From the NCBI RefSeq assembly GCF_026339935.1, contig NZ_JAPEPX010000001.1, positions 4,211,501 to 4,275,500 on the forward strand: 64,000 bases of DNA, written 5' to 3'. Shown here one piece after another: positions 9,321 through 17,899 of this stretch. This DNA is from Streptomyces sp. NBC_01551. GTDB lineage: Bacteria > Actinomycetota > Actinomycetes > Streptomycetales > Streptomycetaceae. Numbering within the stretch: position 1 is the first letter of the stretch; the number at the start of each line of letters is the position of its first letter. The position numbers and the translations under genes are program-made. A model generated the notes under the pieces. It saw only the letters and a list, made by a program, of their open reading frames with translations. It had not been told where the DNA came from and made no database searches.

Positions 9321-9359
9321 CCGCCCGAACGATCGAAGAACGGCGAGGTAGTACGGCCC

Positions 9360-10061
9360 ATGAACTCACGCCAGCGCCGCGGCGTCATCCTTCTGCTCCT
9401 CTCGGTCCTGTGCGCCCTCGCGGCGTTCACCGGGGTCCTCGTGGTGATCGGCGACGTCAACTCCAAGGTCGGGTCCGAGGTCGTGGCGTACCGCGTGAAG
9501 GGTGACATCGCGCCGTACAGCCCGCTCACGGCCGGGCAGTTCGAAGAGGTCACGGTCCCCAAACGCTGGCTGTCGAGTACCGCGGTCTCCGACCTCGGCG
9601 CGCTCAAGGACAAGATCGCGCTCACCACCCTCAAGAAGGGCTCGCTGCTCCAGGCGGACATGTTCGTCGACCGGCCGCAGCTCCGGTCGGGGGAGCAGGA
9701 GATCGCCATCATGATCGACGCGTCCACGGGCGTGGCGGGCAAGATCACCCCCGGGTCCAGGGTCAACATCCTGGGCACCTTCAAGGGCAAGAAGCCGACC
9801 GACCCCGACCAGTCCGTCGTCATGGTCGCCAATGCCCGGGTCATCAACGTCGGCAAGCTCACCCCCCTCGACAAGAGCAGCGACAAGAAGGGCCCGAGCG
9901 AGGCCGTTCCGATCACCTTCGCCCTGAACACCAAGGACACCCAGCGCGTCGCGTACGCCGAGTCCTTCGCGGAGCACGTACGCCTGGCCCTGGTGGCCTC
10001 CGGCACCGAATCGCCGGTGAGCCCGGGCGACCGTTGGTACACCCTCGAAGGGGACAAGTGA
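9360..10061 (+). CDS. cpaB: Flp pilus assembly protein CpaB/RcpC (SAF domain)
   Basis: This 233-residue protein has an N-terminal membrane anchor (about residues 8-30, GVILLLLSVLCALAAFTGVL) followed by a SAF domain and the CpaB/RcpC region, with AIMIDASTGVAGKITPGSRVNILGTF as the recognisable family segment. In Tad systems CpaB is an envelope component of the secretion machine. Here, in a Gram-positive cell, it would project outside the membrane. It is followed after 7 bases by tadZ, which supports one operon. Length and gene order are normal for actinobacterial tad loci. Confidence 0.88.
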   Translation: MNSRQRRGVILLLLSVLCALAAFTGVLVVIGDVNSKVGSEVVAYRVKGDIAPYSPLTAGQFEEVTVPKRWLSSTAVSDLGALKDKIALTTLKKGSLLQADMFVDRPQLRSGEQEIAIMIDASTGVAGKITPGSRVNILGTFKGKKPTDPDQSVVMVANARVINVGKLTPLDKSSDKKGPSEAVPITFALNTKDTQRVAYAESFAEHVRLALVASGTESPVSPGDRWYTLEGDK

Positions 10062-10068
10062 GGCCCGG

Positions 10069-11427
10069 ATGACGACCCGAATCCTCCCCGCGGTCGGCGA
10101 CCCGGACGCCGCCCGCGCCATCTCGACCCTCCTCAGCCAGCTCCCGGCCGCCGAACCGGCCGGGCCCGTCCCCGACTCGACCTCGCTGCTCGACGTGCTG
10201 GGCCGACTGGCCACCGAGTCGATCGACGAGCTGCCCGAGGTGGTCCTCGTCCACGAGCGGATCGGCCCGGTGCCGGCCCTGGAGCTCATCCGCGAGGTCG
10301 CCCTGCGCTTCCCGGCGGTGGGCGTCGTCCTGCTGTCCTCCGACGCCGGCCCCGCCCTGTTCTCCGCCGCCATGGACTCGGGCGCGCGGGGCCTGGTCGG
10401 CCTGCCGGTCGCCTACGAGGAACTCGCGGCCCGCGTCCAGGCCGCCGCCCAGTGGTCCGTGGGCGTACGGCGCCACCTGGGGCGCGGCGCCGACGTGTTC
10501 ACGGGCCCCGGCGGCCGGGTGGTCACGGTGACCGGGGCCAAGGGCGGCGTCGGCACCACCTTCACCGCGGTGCAGTTCGCGCTGGCCGCGGCCGCCGCCG
10601 GGCGGCGCACCGCGCTGGTGGACATGGACCTCCAGGCCGGGGACGTGGGCTCCTACCTCGACGTGCGGTTCCGGCGCTCGATCGCCGACCTCGCCGGGAT
10701 CCAGGACATCTCGCCGCGCGTCCTCCAGGACGCGGTGTACGACGACCGGACCGGCCTCGCGCTGCTGCTGGCCCCGGGCGACGGGGAGCGCGGCGAGGAG
10801 GTCGACGACCGGGCCGCCCGGCACATCGTCAGCGCCCTGCGCAGCCGCTACGAGCTCGTCGTCATCGACTGCGGCACCCAGGTCACCGGCGCCAACGCGG
10901 CCGCGGTGGAGATGGCGGACGTCGCGGTCCTGGTGACCACCCCGGACGTGGTCGCGGTCCGGGCGGCGAAGCGGATGGTCCGGATGTGGGAGCGGCTCCA
11001 GGTGCGCAAGGCGGAGGACACCTCGATGGTCGTCAACCGCTGGACCAAGCACACGGAGATCCAGCCCTCGCTGATCCAGAAGATCACCAAGACCCGGGCC
11101 ACCCGGACCCCGGTGCCCGCGGCGTTCAAGGAGCTCCAGGCGGTCGTGGACGCGGGACGGGTGCAGGACCTGGACAACCGGTCGAGCGTGAAGCAGGCGC
11201 TGTGGACGCTGGCCGGGGAGCTGGGGCTGCTCTCGGAGCCGCAGGACGCGGCAGCGGCGTCCGCTGCCGCGCCCGGTGCTGCCGGTGCTGCCGGTGCTCC
11301 CGCGCCGGGCGCCGCGCTGGCGGTACGGGCCGGCGGGCCCGTGGCGCGGCTCGGCCGCGGCGCCCGGGGGGAGCGCGGCGAGCGGGGCGCACTCGGCGTG
11401 TGGTCGCGGCGCGGGCGGGAGGGCTGA
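10069..11427 (+). CDS. tadZ: TadZ/CpaE-like pilus localisation ATPase
   Basis: This 452-residue protein has a receiver-like N-terminal domain (about 1-135, with VGVVLLSSDAGPALFSAAMDSGARGLVGLP, lacking obvious phosphorylation motifs). A MinD/ParA-type ATPase follows (about 150-385) with the deviant Walker A AKGGVGTT at residues 157-164. TadZ/CpaE proteins place the Tad machine at a cell site. An Ala/Pro/Gly- and Arg-rich tail of about 60 residues follows the ATPase. The gene is 7 bases after cpaB and 3 bases before the first tadE-like gene. Confidence 0.9.
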   Translation: MTTRILPAVGDPDAARAISTLLSQLPAAEPAGPVPDSTSLLDVLGRLATESIDELPEVVLVHERIGPVPALELIREVALRFPAVGVVLLSSDAGPALFSAAMDSGARGLVGLPVAYEELAARVQAAAQWSVGVRRHLGRGADVFTGPGGRVVTVTGAKGGVGTTFTAVQFALAAAAAGRRTALVDMDLQAGDVGSYLDVRFRRSIADLAGIQDISPRVLQDAVYDDRTGLALLLAPGDGERGEEVDDRAARHIVSALRSRYELVVIDCGTQVTGANAAAVEMADVAVLVTTPDVVAVRAAKRMVRMWERLQVRKAEDTSMVVNRWTKHTEIQPSLIQKITKTRATRTPVPAAFKELQAVVDAGRVQDLDNRSSVKQALWTLAGELGLLSEPQDAAAASAAAPGAAGAAGAPAPGAALAVRAGGPVARLGRGARGERGERGALGVWSRRGREG

Positions 11428-11430
11428 GGC

Positions 11431-11802
11431 ATGCCCGCGCGCGGACGGGTACGGGAGGACGGCGGGCAGGTGGCGATCGAGTTCGTCGGCATGCTCCCGC
11501 TGATCCTGCTCCTCGTGGCGGCGGTGTGGGAGTGCGTACTGATCGGGTACGCGTTCTCGCTGGCGGGCAACGCGGCGGACGAGGCGGCGCGGGCCGGCGC
11601 CGTGAAGGGCGCGGCGGCGTGCGAGGCGGCGGCGGGGCGGCACATCGGCGGCGCCTGGGGGGCCGAGGCGGCCTGCGGGACCTCGGGCGAGCTCTACACG
11701 GCCACGGTCACGCTGCAGGTCCCCGTGCTCGTCCCGGGTCTCAACACCGGGCTGACCATCACGGGCCACGGCGGCTCCCCGAACGAGGAGAAGGAGGAGT
11801 GA
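11431..11802 (+). CDS. tadE: TadE-like pseudopilin (first copy)
   Basis: This 123-residue protein has the TadE pattern: a short basic leader, then GGQVAIEFVGMLPLILLLVAAVW, in which a Gly-rich cleavage region with Glu five residues on is followed by a single membrane helix. The extracytoplasmic part has two cysteines (ACEAAAGRH and EAACGT). TadE-like minor pilins are processed by the prepilin peptidase and join the Flp fibre base. It sits between tadZ and a second TadE-like gene, with only 1 base to the next start. Confidence 0.85.
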   Translation: MPARGRVREDGGQVAIEFVGMLPLILLLVAAVWECVLIGYAFSLAGNAADEAARAGAVKGAAACEAAAGRHIGGAWGAEAACGTSGELYTATVTLQVPVLVPGLNTGLTITGHGGSPNEEKEE

Positions 11803-11826
11803 CGTGACGAGGGGGAGTGACGTGAC
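11796..11826 (+). repeat. 13-base direct repeat giving two alternative ribosome-binding/start sites
   Basis: GGAGTGACGTGAC occurs at 11796-11808 and again at 11814-11826, an 18-base period. Each copy carries a purine-rich ribosome-binding site and an in-frame GTG, so the second tadE-like gene has two nearly identical start sites, at 11804 and 11822. Confidence 0.7.
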
Positions 11827-12223
11827 ACCGAACCCGCGCTCCACCCGTCGCCGGGGCGGTGGCGGTGGCGACCGGGGCCAAGTCGCCCTGGAGTACATCG
11901 GCTTCATCCCCATCCTGCTGCTCGTCGCCCTGTGCGGCATCCAGCTCGGCTGGGCCGCGTACGTCGTCCAGCAGGCGGACACGGCCGCCCGTACCGCAGC
12001 CCGCGCGGAGGCCCGCAGCCCCGGTACCGGGGCTGCGGCCGGATCCCAGGCGATCCGGCCGAGCCTCGCCGCCGCCGCGACCGTGGACGTCGCGAAGACG
12101 CCCGACGCCGTGACCGTGACGGTGACCATCCCGATCACGTCGATCGTGCCCGGCGTGGGCGCGAACAGCGCCGTGCGCACCGCCGTCATGCCCAACGACG
12201 ACCCGGAGGTGACCGGACCATGA
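11804..12223 (+). CDS. TadE-like pseudopilin (second copy)
   Basis: This 139-residue protein repeats the TadE design: a basic Arg/Gly-rich leader, RGQVALEYIGFIPILLLVALCGIQLGW as processing site plus membrane helix, and a small Ala/Thr-rich outer domain. The GTG at 11804 is preceded by AAGGAGG at a good distance; the GTG at 11822 is an equally placed alternative. Its stop overlaps the tadA start (ATGA). Two consecutive TadE-like genes are usual in Streptomyces tad loci and probably encode minor pilins (TadE/TadF roles). Confidence 0.85.
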   Translation: MTRGSDVTPNPRSTRRRGGGGGDRGQVALEYIGFIPILLLVALCGIQLGWAAYVVQQADTAARTAARAEARSPGTGAAAGSQAIRPSLAAAATVDVAKTPDAVTVTVTIPITSIVPGVGANSAVRTAVMPNDDPEVTGP

Positions 12224-13758
12224 GCCTGCGCTCCCGGGTCAGCACGCCCGACGACCGGCACGGCCCGCGCGAGGACGGCCGGCTGGTCTCCTCGTACCGC
12301 GCCAAGCTGCTGGAGGAGATCGACCTCGCCGAGATGTCCGCACTCGCGCCCGCCGAACGCCGGGCGCGGCTGGAGCGGGTCCTGGGGCACATCATCAGCC
12401 GCGAGGGCCCGGTGCTCTCCACCGTCGAACGCGCGCAGCTGATCCGCCGGGTCGTGGACGAGGCCCTCGGCCTGGGCGTGCTCGAACCGCTCCTCGAAGA
12501 CGCCTCGATCTCCGAGATCATGGTCAACGGCCCGGACCAGATCTTCGTGGAGCGCTCGGGGCGGGTGGAGCAGCTGCCGCTGCGCTTCGCCTCCCACGAG
12601 CAGCTGATGCAGACCATCGAGCGCATCGTCTCCACCGTCAACCGCCGGGTGGACGAGGCCAATCCGATGGTCGACGCCCGGCTGCCCAGCGGTGAGCGCG
12701 TCAACGTCATCATCCCGCCGCTCTCCCTGACCGGCGCCACCCTCACCATCCGCCGCTTCCCGCGCGCCTTCACGCTGCACGAGATGATCGGGCTCGGCTC
12801 GCTGGACGAGCAGATGCTCCTGCTGCTGTCCGGGCTGGTCCAGGCGCGGATGAACCTGATCGTCTCCGGTGCCACCGGCACGGGGAAGACCACCCTCCTC
12901 AACGCCCTGTCCGGGCTGATCCCGGAGGGCGAGCGGGTCATCACCATCGAGGACTCCGCCGAGCTCCAGCTCCAGCAGGCGCACGTCATCCGGCTCGAAT
13001 CCCGGCCGGCGAACGTGGAGGGCAAGGGCCAGATCACCATCCGGGACCTGGTGCGCAACTCCCTGCGGATGCGGCCCGACCGCATCATCGTGGGCGAGGT
13101 GCGCGGCGGCGAGACGCTCGACATGCTCCAGGCGATGTCCACCGGCCACGACGGCTCACTGGCGACCGTCCACGCCAACAGCTCGCAGGACGCCCTGATG
13201 CGCCTCCAGACCCTCGCCTCCATGTCGGAGGTGGAGATTCCGTTCGCGGCGCTCCAGGACCAGATCAACAGCGCCGTGAACGTGGTCGTCCAGCTCACCC
13301 GCTTCGGCGACGGCTCGCGCCGGATCACGGAGATCTCCGTCCTGGAGTCGCACGGGCGCGAGCCGTTCCGTATGACCACGGTCTGCCGGTACGTGGCCCA
13401 GCCGATGGGCGCCGACGGGCGCGTCCACGGCCGCTTCGAGTACTACCCGCTGCCGCGCCGGATCGCGGACCGGCTGTACATGAACAACCAGCCGATCCCG
13501 CAGGCCTTCGGGGTCGCCCCGCCGGACGCCTTGCACGACGCGTACGAGCCGTACGGGGCGCAACCGCCGTACGGCGCGCAGGCGCAGCAGGCTCCGTACG
13601 CCCCGCAGGCCTCGTACGGCGCGCAGCCCTCGTACGGCGCGCAAGCCCCGCATGTACCGCAGCCCCCGCATGTCTCGCAGCCCCCGCAAGCCCCTTATGC
13701 CCCGCACGACCCGCTAGCTCTTCCCCCGAACCCCCGGAACCCCCGGACTGCCCTGTGA
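12220..13758 (+). CDS. tadA: TadA/CpaF secretion ATPase
   Basis: This 512-residue hexameric type II/IV secretion ATPase should power Flp pilus assembly at the cytoplasmic face. It has an N-terminal linker domain (about 25-180) and the ATPase core (about 180-435) with Walker A GATGTGKT at 217-224, the Asp box ITIEDSAELQL, Walker B DRIIVGEVRGGE and the His box STGHDGSLATVHANS. The C-terminal 70 residues are an unusual Pro/Gln/Tyr tail with repeated YGAQ and PPH units. The start overlaps the preceding stop (ATGA), and the stop overlaps the tadB start (GTGA). Confidence 0.93.
   Translation: MSLRSRVSTPDDRHGPREDGRLVSSYRAKLLEEIDLAEMSALAPAERRARLERVLGHIISREGPVLSTVERAQLIRRVVDEALGLGVLEPLLEDASISEIMVNGPDQIFVERSGRVEQLPLRFASHEQLMQTIERIVSTVNRRVDEANPMVDARLPSGERVNVIIPPLSLTGATLTIRRFPRAFTLHEMIGLGSLDEQMLLLLSGLVQARMNLIVSGATGTGKTTLLNALSGLIPEGERVITIEDSAELQLQQAHVIRLESRPANVEGKGQITIRDLVRNSLRMRPDRIIVGEVRGGETLDMLQAMSTGHDGSLATVHANSSQDALMRLQTLASMSEVEIPFAALQDQINSAVNVVVQLTRFGDGSRRITEISVLESHGREPFRMTTVCRYVAQPMGADGRVHGRFEYYPLPRRIADRLYMNNQPIPQAFGVAPPDALHDAYEPYGAQPPYGAQAQQAPYAPQASYGAQPSYGAQAPHVPQPPHVSQPPQAPYAPHDPLALPPNPRNPRTAL
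13555..13705 (+). repeat. Degenerate tandem repeat in the tadA 3' end
   Basis: Units related to TACGGCGCGCAG and CCGCATGT recur and encode YGAQ and PPHV(S/P)QP motifs in the TadA tail. The copies are imperfect but in frame, so the number of units could change without breaking the gene. Confidence 0.6.
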
Positions 13759-14693
13759 ACCCACTGATCCTCCTCACCCTCGGCGCCACGGTGCTCGCCT
13801 GCCTGCTCGTGGTGCTGGGTCTGCACACGTACGCCGCCGGCCGCGCCCAGCGCGCGGCGCTGATCGAGCGGCTGTCGTCGAGCGGGGCACCGCCGCCGCT
13901 GGGGCGCAGGCGGCGCTTCCAGGGCGTCGACCGCCGCCTGCGCACGACGAAGCTGGGCCGGCGGATCGAGCTGAAGCTCGGGGTGACCGGTCTGGACCTG
14001 ACCCCGGGGGAGTTCTTCGTCTACATGCTGGCGGCCGTCGCCGGCGTCTGGCTGGTCGCGGCCTCCTTCCTGGCCCCCTTCTTCGGCCCGGTCGCCGGCC
14101 TGATCGGCCTGTGGGCGGCCAACGCCTTCCTCAACTGGCAGCGGGCGCGCCGCAACGAGCGGTTCATCAACCAGCTCCCGGAGCTGGCGCGGATCCTGGC
14201 CAACGCGACCCAGGCCGGGCTGGCCCTGCGTACGGCCATAGGGATGGCGGCCGACGAACTGGAGGCCCCGGCGGGCGAGGAACTGGCCCGGGTCGCCGAC
14301 CGGCTGGCCATCGGGCACTCCATCGAGGAGTCCCTGGGCGAGATCACCGAGCGGCTGCCCTCGCGCGAGCTGGTCGTGCTGGTCTCCACCCTGGTGCTGT
14401 CCGCGCGGGCGGGCGGCACGATCGTGGGGAGCCTGCGCAACCTCACGGTGACGCTGGAACAGCGCAAGGAGACCCGCCGCGAGATCCGTACGCAGCTCTC
14501 GCAGGTGACGGCGACGGCCTATCTGGTGCCGGTCATGGGCCTGGGCTCGCTGCTGCTGGTGGACGCGATGATGCCGGGCGCCCTGGACCGCATGACGGGC
14601 GCCGTCATCGGACAGACCGCCGTCCTGGTCGCCATCGGGCTCTTCACGCTCGGCTTCGTCTTCATCCGCCGCCTGTCAAAGATCGACGTATGA
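13755..14693 (+). CDS. tadB: TadB-like inner-membrane platform protein (T2SF domain)
   Basis: This 312-residue protein has an N-terminal helix (about 3-25), a pair of helices (about 90-130), the cytoplasmic T2SF domain with INQLPELARILANATQAGLAL and EEELARVADRL-like segments, and C-terminal helices (about 255-305). It forms, with TadC, the membrane platform that couples TadA to pilus assembly. The GTG start overlaps the tadA stop. The GARSAGG-like LSARAGGTIVGSL segment is typical of the family. Confidence 0.9.
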   Translation: MNPLILLTLGATVLACLLVVLGLHTYAAGRAQRAALIERLSSSGAPPPLGRRRRFQGVDRRLRTTKLGRRIELKLGVTGLDLTPGEFFVYMLAAVAGVWLVAASFLAPFFGPVAGLIGLWAANAFLNWQRARRNERFINQLPELARILANATQAGLALRTAIGMAADELEAPAGEELARVADRLAIGHSIEESLGEITERLPSRELVVLVSTLVLSARAGGTIVGSLRNLTVTLEQRKETRREIRTQLSQVTATAYLVPVMGLGSLLLVDAMMPGALDRMTGAVIGQTAVLVAIGLFTLGFVFIRRLSKIDV

Positions 14694-14703
14694 GGAGGCC
14701 GGC

Positions 14704-15597
14704 ATGATCGCCCTGCTCCTGGCCTTGGCCGTGGCCCTCTCGGTCCTCGGCGCGTTCCACGGTGTCCGGCTCTACCGGGCCGACGTCAAACTCCCCACGG
14801 ACCTGGAGCTGGCCCTCGAAGTCGGCGCCACCCGCACGACGGTGGTCGGCTCGATCGTCGACCGCGCGGGCATCCGCTACGCGCCGCTGATACTGCGCCT
14901 GATGGGGCCGGACCGGGTGGCCCGCAAACGCCGCCAGATCGACAGCGCCGGCAACCCGTCCGGCCTGACGATCGACCGCTACGCGGCGCGGCGCGCCGTC
15001 TACGCCTTCCTCGGCGCGCTGGGCGCCTTCGCGATGCTGCTCAACGGGCAGCTGATCCTCGCGCTGCTGATGGTCGCCTTCGGCCTGTTCTGGATCGAGG
15101 TCGGCCTGTGGTCGGCGATCCGGATCCGGCGCGACCACATCGAGCGGACACTGCCGGACTTCCTGGACGTGCTGGCGGTCGTCGTCAGTGCCGGCCTCGG
15201 CTTCCGGCCGGCGCTGGAGCGGGTGGCGGACAAGTACGAGGGCCCCTGGTCCGACGAGATCCGGATCACCCTCCAGCAGATGACCATGGGCGTCAGCCGC
15301 CGCCAGGCCTTCGACGAACTGCGCCGCCGCAACGACTCCGAGCAGGTGGCGCAGTTCGTCACCGCGCTCCAGCAGGGCGAGGAGCTGGGCTCCCCGATCG
15401 TGGACACGCTGATCGCGATCGCGGAGGACATGCGCCGCACGGACGCCCAGAACGCCCGGCGCAGGGCGGCGCGGGCGGTGCCGAAAGCCACGTTCGCGGT
15501 CACGACGTTCATGCTGCCGGGAACGCTCATCCTCCTCGTCTGCGGCTTCGTCTACGGGGCGGACGTCGACTTCGCCGCGCTCCTCGGGGGTGGCTGA
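14704..15597 (+). CDS. tadC: TadC-like inner-membrane platform protein (T2SF domain)
   Basis: This 297-residue protein is the second platform component. It has an N-terminal helix (about 1-20), two adjacent helices (about 100-140), the T2SF cytoplasmic domain with ERTLPDFLDVLAVVVSAGLGF and QFVTALQQGEELGSPI, and a terminal helix (about 265-290). It begins 10 bases after tadB and ends 3 bases before the sensor-kinase gene, so the kinase is in the same unit. Confidence 0.9.
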   Translation: MIALLLALAVALSVLGAFHGVRLYRADVKLPTDLELALEVGATRTTVVGSIVDRAGIRYAPLILRLMGPDRVARKRRQIDSAGNPSGLTIDRYAARRAVYAFLGALGAFAMLLNGQLILALLMVAFGLFWIEVGLWSAIRIRRDHIERTLPDFLDVLAVVVSAGLGFRPALERVADKYEGPWSDEIRITLQQMTMGVSRRQAFDELRRRNDSEQVAQFVTALQQGEELGSPIVDTLIAIAEDMRRTDAQNARRRAARAVPKATFAVTTFMLPGTLILLVCGFVYGADVDFAALLGGG

Positions 15598-15600
15598 GCG

Positions 15601-16890
15601 ATGGCGGTACTGGACGTCACGCCGGCGGGGAAGGACCGTGCCCGCACCGGCACCGGCACCGGCACCCGCACCGGCACCCGCACCGGCACCCGCACCGGGA
15701 CCGGCACCCGCACCGGGACCCGCTTCCCTGAGCCCTCGCTCGCGCTCCGGGCCAACGCGCTCCAGGCGCTGTGCCGTCAGGTCTTCGCGTTCCGCCTGGT
15801 GATGATCGCCCTGGGTGCGCCGCTCGCCCTGGGACGGACGGCGCCCGGGGGGCCGACGTACCTGGTGGGCGGGGCCATCCTGGTCACGTTCATGCTCTCG
15901 TACGTGCTCTTCCGCGACTGGGAGCGCTTCGGGCCGCTGCTGCTGGGGCACCGCTGGCTGCTCGCGGCGGACATGGCGTTCAGCGCGCTGTTGCTGATCG
16001 CGGCGCGGCCCGAGTCCCCGCTGGGACTCGTCGCGGTCTGCACGCCGCTGCTGGCCGGTCTGGTCTACGGCTGGCGGGGCTCGGCCGTGTACGCGGCGCT
16101 CCAGGCGGTCATCGTCGCGGTGTCGGCCGACGGGCTGACCCTGGCGGTGCTCTGCGTACTGGCGGGCGCGGCCGGTGCCCGGCTGCGGGAACTCCTCTTC
16201 CGCTTCGGCTCGGCGAGCCGGGCCCTGACGCAGACCCGGGCCCGGCTGGCGGTGGCCGAGGCGGTCCGGGCCGAACGGGAGCGGCTGGCCCGGGACATGC
16301 ACGACTCGGTGTCCAAGACCCTGCACGGCCTGGCCCTGTCGGCGGACGCCCTGGCCCGGACGACGGATCCGGCGCAGATACGGCGTCAGGCCGAACTGCT
16401 CTCCGGCGCGGCCCGCCGCGCGGCGGCCGAATCCCGCGAACTGCTGACGGACCTGCGCCGCGACCTGGACGCCCCGGGGGTCTCCCTGCTGGGCGAACTG
16501 CGCCGCCTCGCGCCCGCCGGTACGGAGATCCGCGCGAGCGGGACCCTGCCGGTGGTGCCCGCAGCGGTGGCCCGGCAGCTGCTGGCGGTGACGGCGGAAG
16601 CCCTGGAGAACGCCCGGCGGCACGCGGGAGCCGAACGCATCGAGGTCGAGGCCCGCGCCGACGCCACCCGCCTCGCGCTGGCGGTCCGGGACGACGGCCG
16701 GGGTCTGCCGGCCGGGACCGACCTGTCGGCGCTGCGCGAGGGGGGCCACTTCGGGTTGCTCGGCATGACGGAACGCGCCGCCGCGATCGGAGCCCGCCTC
16801 CACATCGGCGCCCGCGCCGACGGCTCTTGCGGCAGCGAGGTCCGCCTGGACCTCCCGCTCGCCGCCCTGACCGGGGAGGGTGACGCATGA
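15601..16890 (+). CDS. NarL-type sensor histidine kinase embedded in the tad locus
   Basis: This 429-residue membrane kinase has about five membrane segments (about residues 65-190), a short coiled region, a HisKA_3 dimerisation domain with phospho-acceptor H234 in ARDMHDSVSKTLHGL, and a HATPase domain (EALENARRHAG, then RDDGRGLP and GHFGLLGMTERA). Residues 16-41 are an unusual Thr/Gly/Arg repeat encoded by a hexanucleotide array. It lacks an extracellular sensor domain, so it probably senses a membrane or internal cue. Its stop overlaps the response-regulator start (ATGA at 16887-16890). Confidence 0.92.
   Translation: MAVLDVTPAGKDRARTGTGTGTRTGTRTGTRTGTGTRTGTRFPEPSLALRANALQALCRQVFAFRLVMIALGAPLALGRTAPGGPTYLVGGAILVTFMLSYVLFRDWERFGPLLLGHRWLLAADMAFSALLLIAARPESPLGLVAVCTPLLAGLVYGWRGSAVYAALQAVIVAVSADGLTLAVLCVLAGAAGARLRELLFRFGSASRALTQTRARLAVAEAVRAERERLARDMHDSVSKTLHGLALSADALARTTDPAQIRRQAELLSGAARRAAAESRELLTDLRRDLDAPGVSLLGELRRLAPAGTEIRASGTLPVVPAAVARQLLAVTAEALENARRHAGAERIEVEARADATRLALAVRDDGRGLPAGTDLSALREGGHFGLLGMTERAAAIGARLHIGARADGSCGSEVRLDLPLAALTGEGDA
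15643..15722 (+). repeat. Hexanucleotide array at the 5' end of the kinase gene
   Basis: About 13 units of ACCGGC/ACCCGC/ACCGGG follow each other and encode alternating Thr-Gly and Thr-Arg pairs. Since the unit is six bases, gain or loss of copies keeps the frame. This makes it a candidate variable-number repeat. Confidence 0.8.
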
Positions 16891-17573
16891 CGCCGCTCCG
16901 CGTCCTGATCGCCGACGACAACCCGGTCGTCCGGGCCGGCCTGAGCGCCCTCCTCGCCACGGCCGAGGGCATCGAGGTGATCGCCCAGGCGGCCGACGGA
17001 GGCGAGGCGTTGCACCTGACCCGGCTCCACACCCCGGACGTCGTCCTGCTGGACGTGCGCATGCCGGGCGTGGACGGCATCTCGGCGCTCCCGCACCTGG
17101 TGCGGCTGGCGCCGGTGCTGATGCTGACGTACAGCCGCGAGACCGAAGTGGTCCGGGAGGCGCTGCTGTTGGGCGCGGGCGGCTACCTGGTCCACGGCGA
17201 ATTCACGCCGGACCACCTGCTCACCGCCGTCCGCGACGTCCACGCGGGCCGCCCCCACCTCAGCCCGACGGCGGCGAGCACCCTGCTCGCCGACCTACGG
17301 GCCTCTTCGCATCCGCAACGAACTGTGGCACAGTCTTCTCAGCGCCTGCCCAACCACATTGCTTTCGGGTTGAGTTCACGCGAGGAGGAGGTCATGGATC
17401 TCATCGCGTCCGGGATGAGCAACCAGCAGATCGCGGCCACCTGCTTCATCAGTGAGAAGACGGTCAAGAACCACATCAACCGCATCTTCGCGAAGCTCCA
17501 GAGCGCGACCCGCAGCGAGGCCATAGCCCGATGGCTGGGAACCGCCCGTCCGGGGGTGGCCGGACATGGGTAG
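16887..17573 (+). CDS. NarL/FixJ-family response regulator, partner of the tad-locus kinase
   Basis: This 228-residue regulator has a receiver domain (about 1-120) with acidic pocket D10/D11 and phospho-acceptor D56 in LLDVRMPG. A LuxR-type helix-turn-helix follows (about 155-215), with LSSREEEVMDLIASGMSNQQIA and EKTVKNHINRIFAKL. The conserved Lys after strand 5 of receivers is not where expected: the usual YLLK is YLVH here, which may alter phosphorylation-dependent switching. It overlaps the kinase stop and precedes the flp pilin gene, which it may regulate. Confidence 0.92.
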   Translation: MTPLRVLIADDNPVVRAGLSALLATAEGIEVIAQAADGGEALHLTRLHTPDVVLLDVRMPGVDGISALPHLVRLAPVLMLTYSRETEVVREALLLGAGGYLVHGEFTPDHLLTAVRDVHAGRPHLSPTAASTLLADLRASSHPQRTVAQSSQRLPNHIAFGLSSREEEVMDLIASGMSNQQIAATCFISEKTVKNHINRIFAKLQSATRSEAIARWLGTARPGVAGHG

Positions 17574-17683
17574 ACGCCATGCGCAGTGGGTCCGTAATTG
17601 GGCCCCGGGACCCTTTGCAACTGCTGCCGTCCCGCCGTACCGTCCGCGAATCGACACCGGCGACGGACCTGGAGAGGCCCCCT

Positions 17684-17899
17684 ATGCAGAATCTGATGCT
17701 GCTCAAGGAGATCGTCGAACAACGCCTCCGCTCACGCGCCCGCCGCGCCGGGGACGAGGGTCAGACGGTCTTCGAATACCTGGGGATCATCGTGATCATC
17801 GTCCTGATCATCGGGGCGATCGTGGGCACGGGTCTCGCCGACACCATCGCGAACGCGATCTCGACGGCGGTGGAGAACATCACATCTCAAGGCGGATGA
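17684..17899 (+). CDS. flp: Flp-type major pilin
   Basis: This 71-residue prepilin has a basic leader (RLRSRARRAGDEG) followed by the Flp signature GQTVFEYLGIIVIIVLIIGAI, with the Glu-Tyr pair at +5/+6 after the likely cleavage glycine and one hydrophobic helix. It should be the main fibre subunit, cleaved by an A24 prepilin peptidase. The ATG at 17684 follows GGAGAGG. The 110 bases before it suggest its own promoter, which would allow high pilin expression. Its stop overlaps the tadG-like start (ATGA). Confidence 0.9.
   Translation: MQNLMLLKEIVEQRLRSRARRAGDEGQTVFEYLGIIVIIVLIIGAIVGTGLADTIANAISTAVENITSQGG

Noticed and set aside
9913..13149. 1078-codon leftward open frame across tadZ-tadA
   Set aside because: The opposite strand carries well-recognised tad genes with conserved motifs; the frame is a GC artefact.
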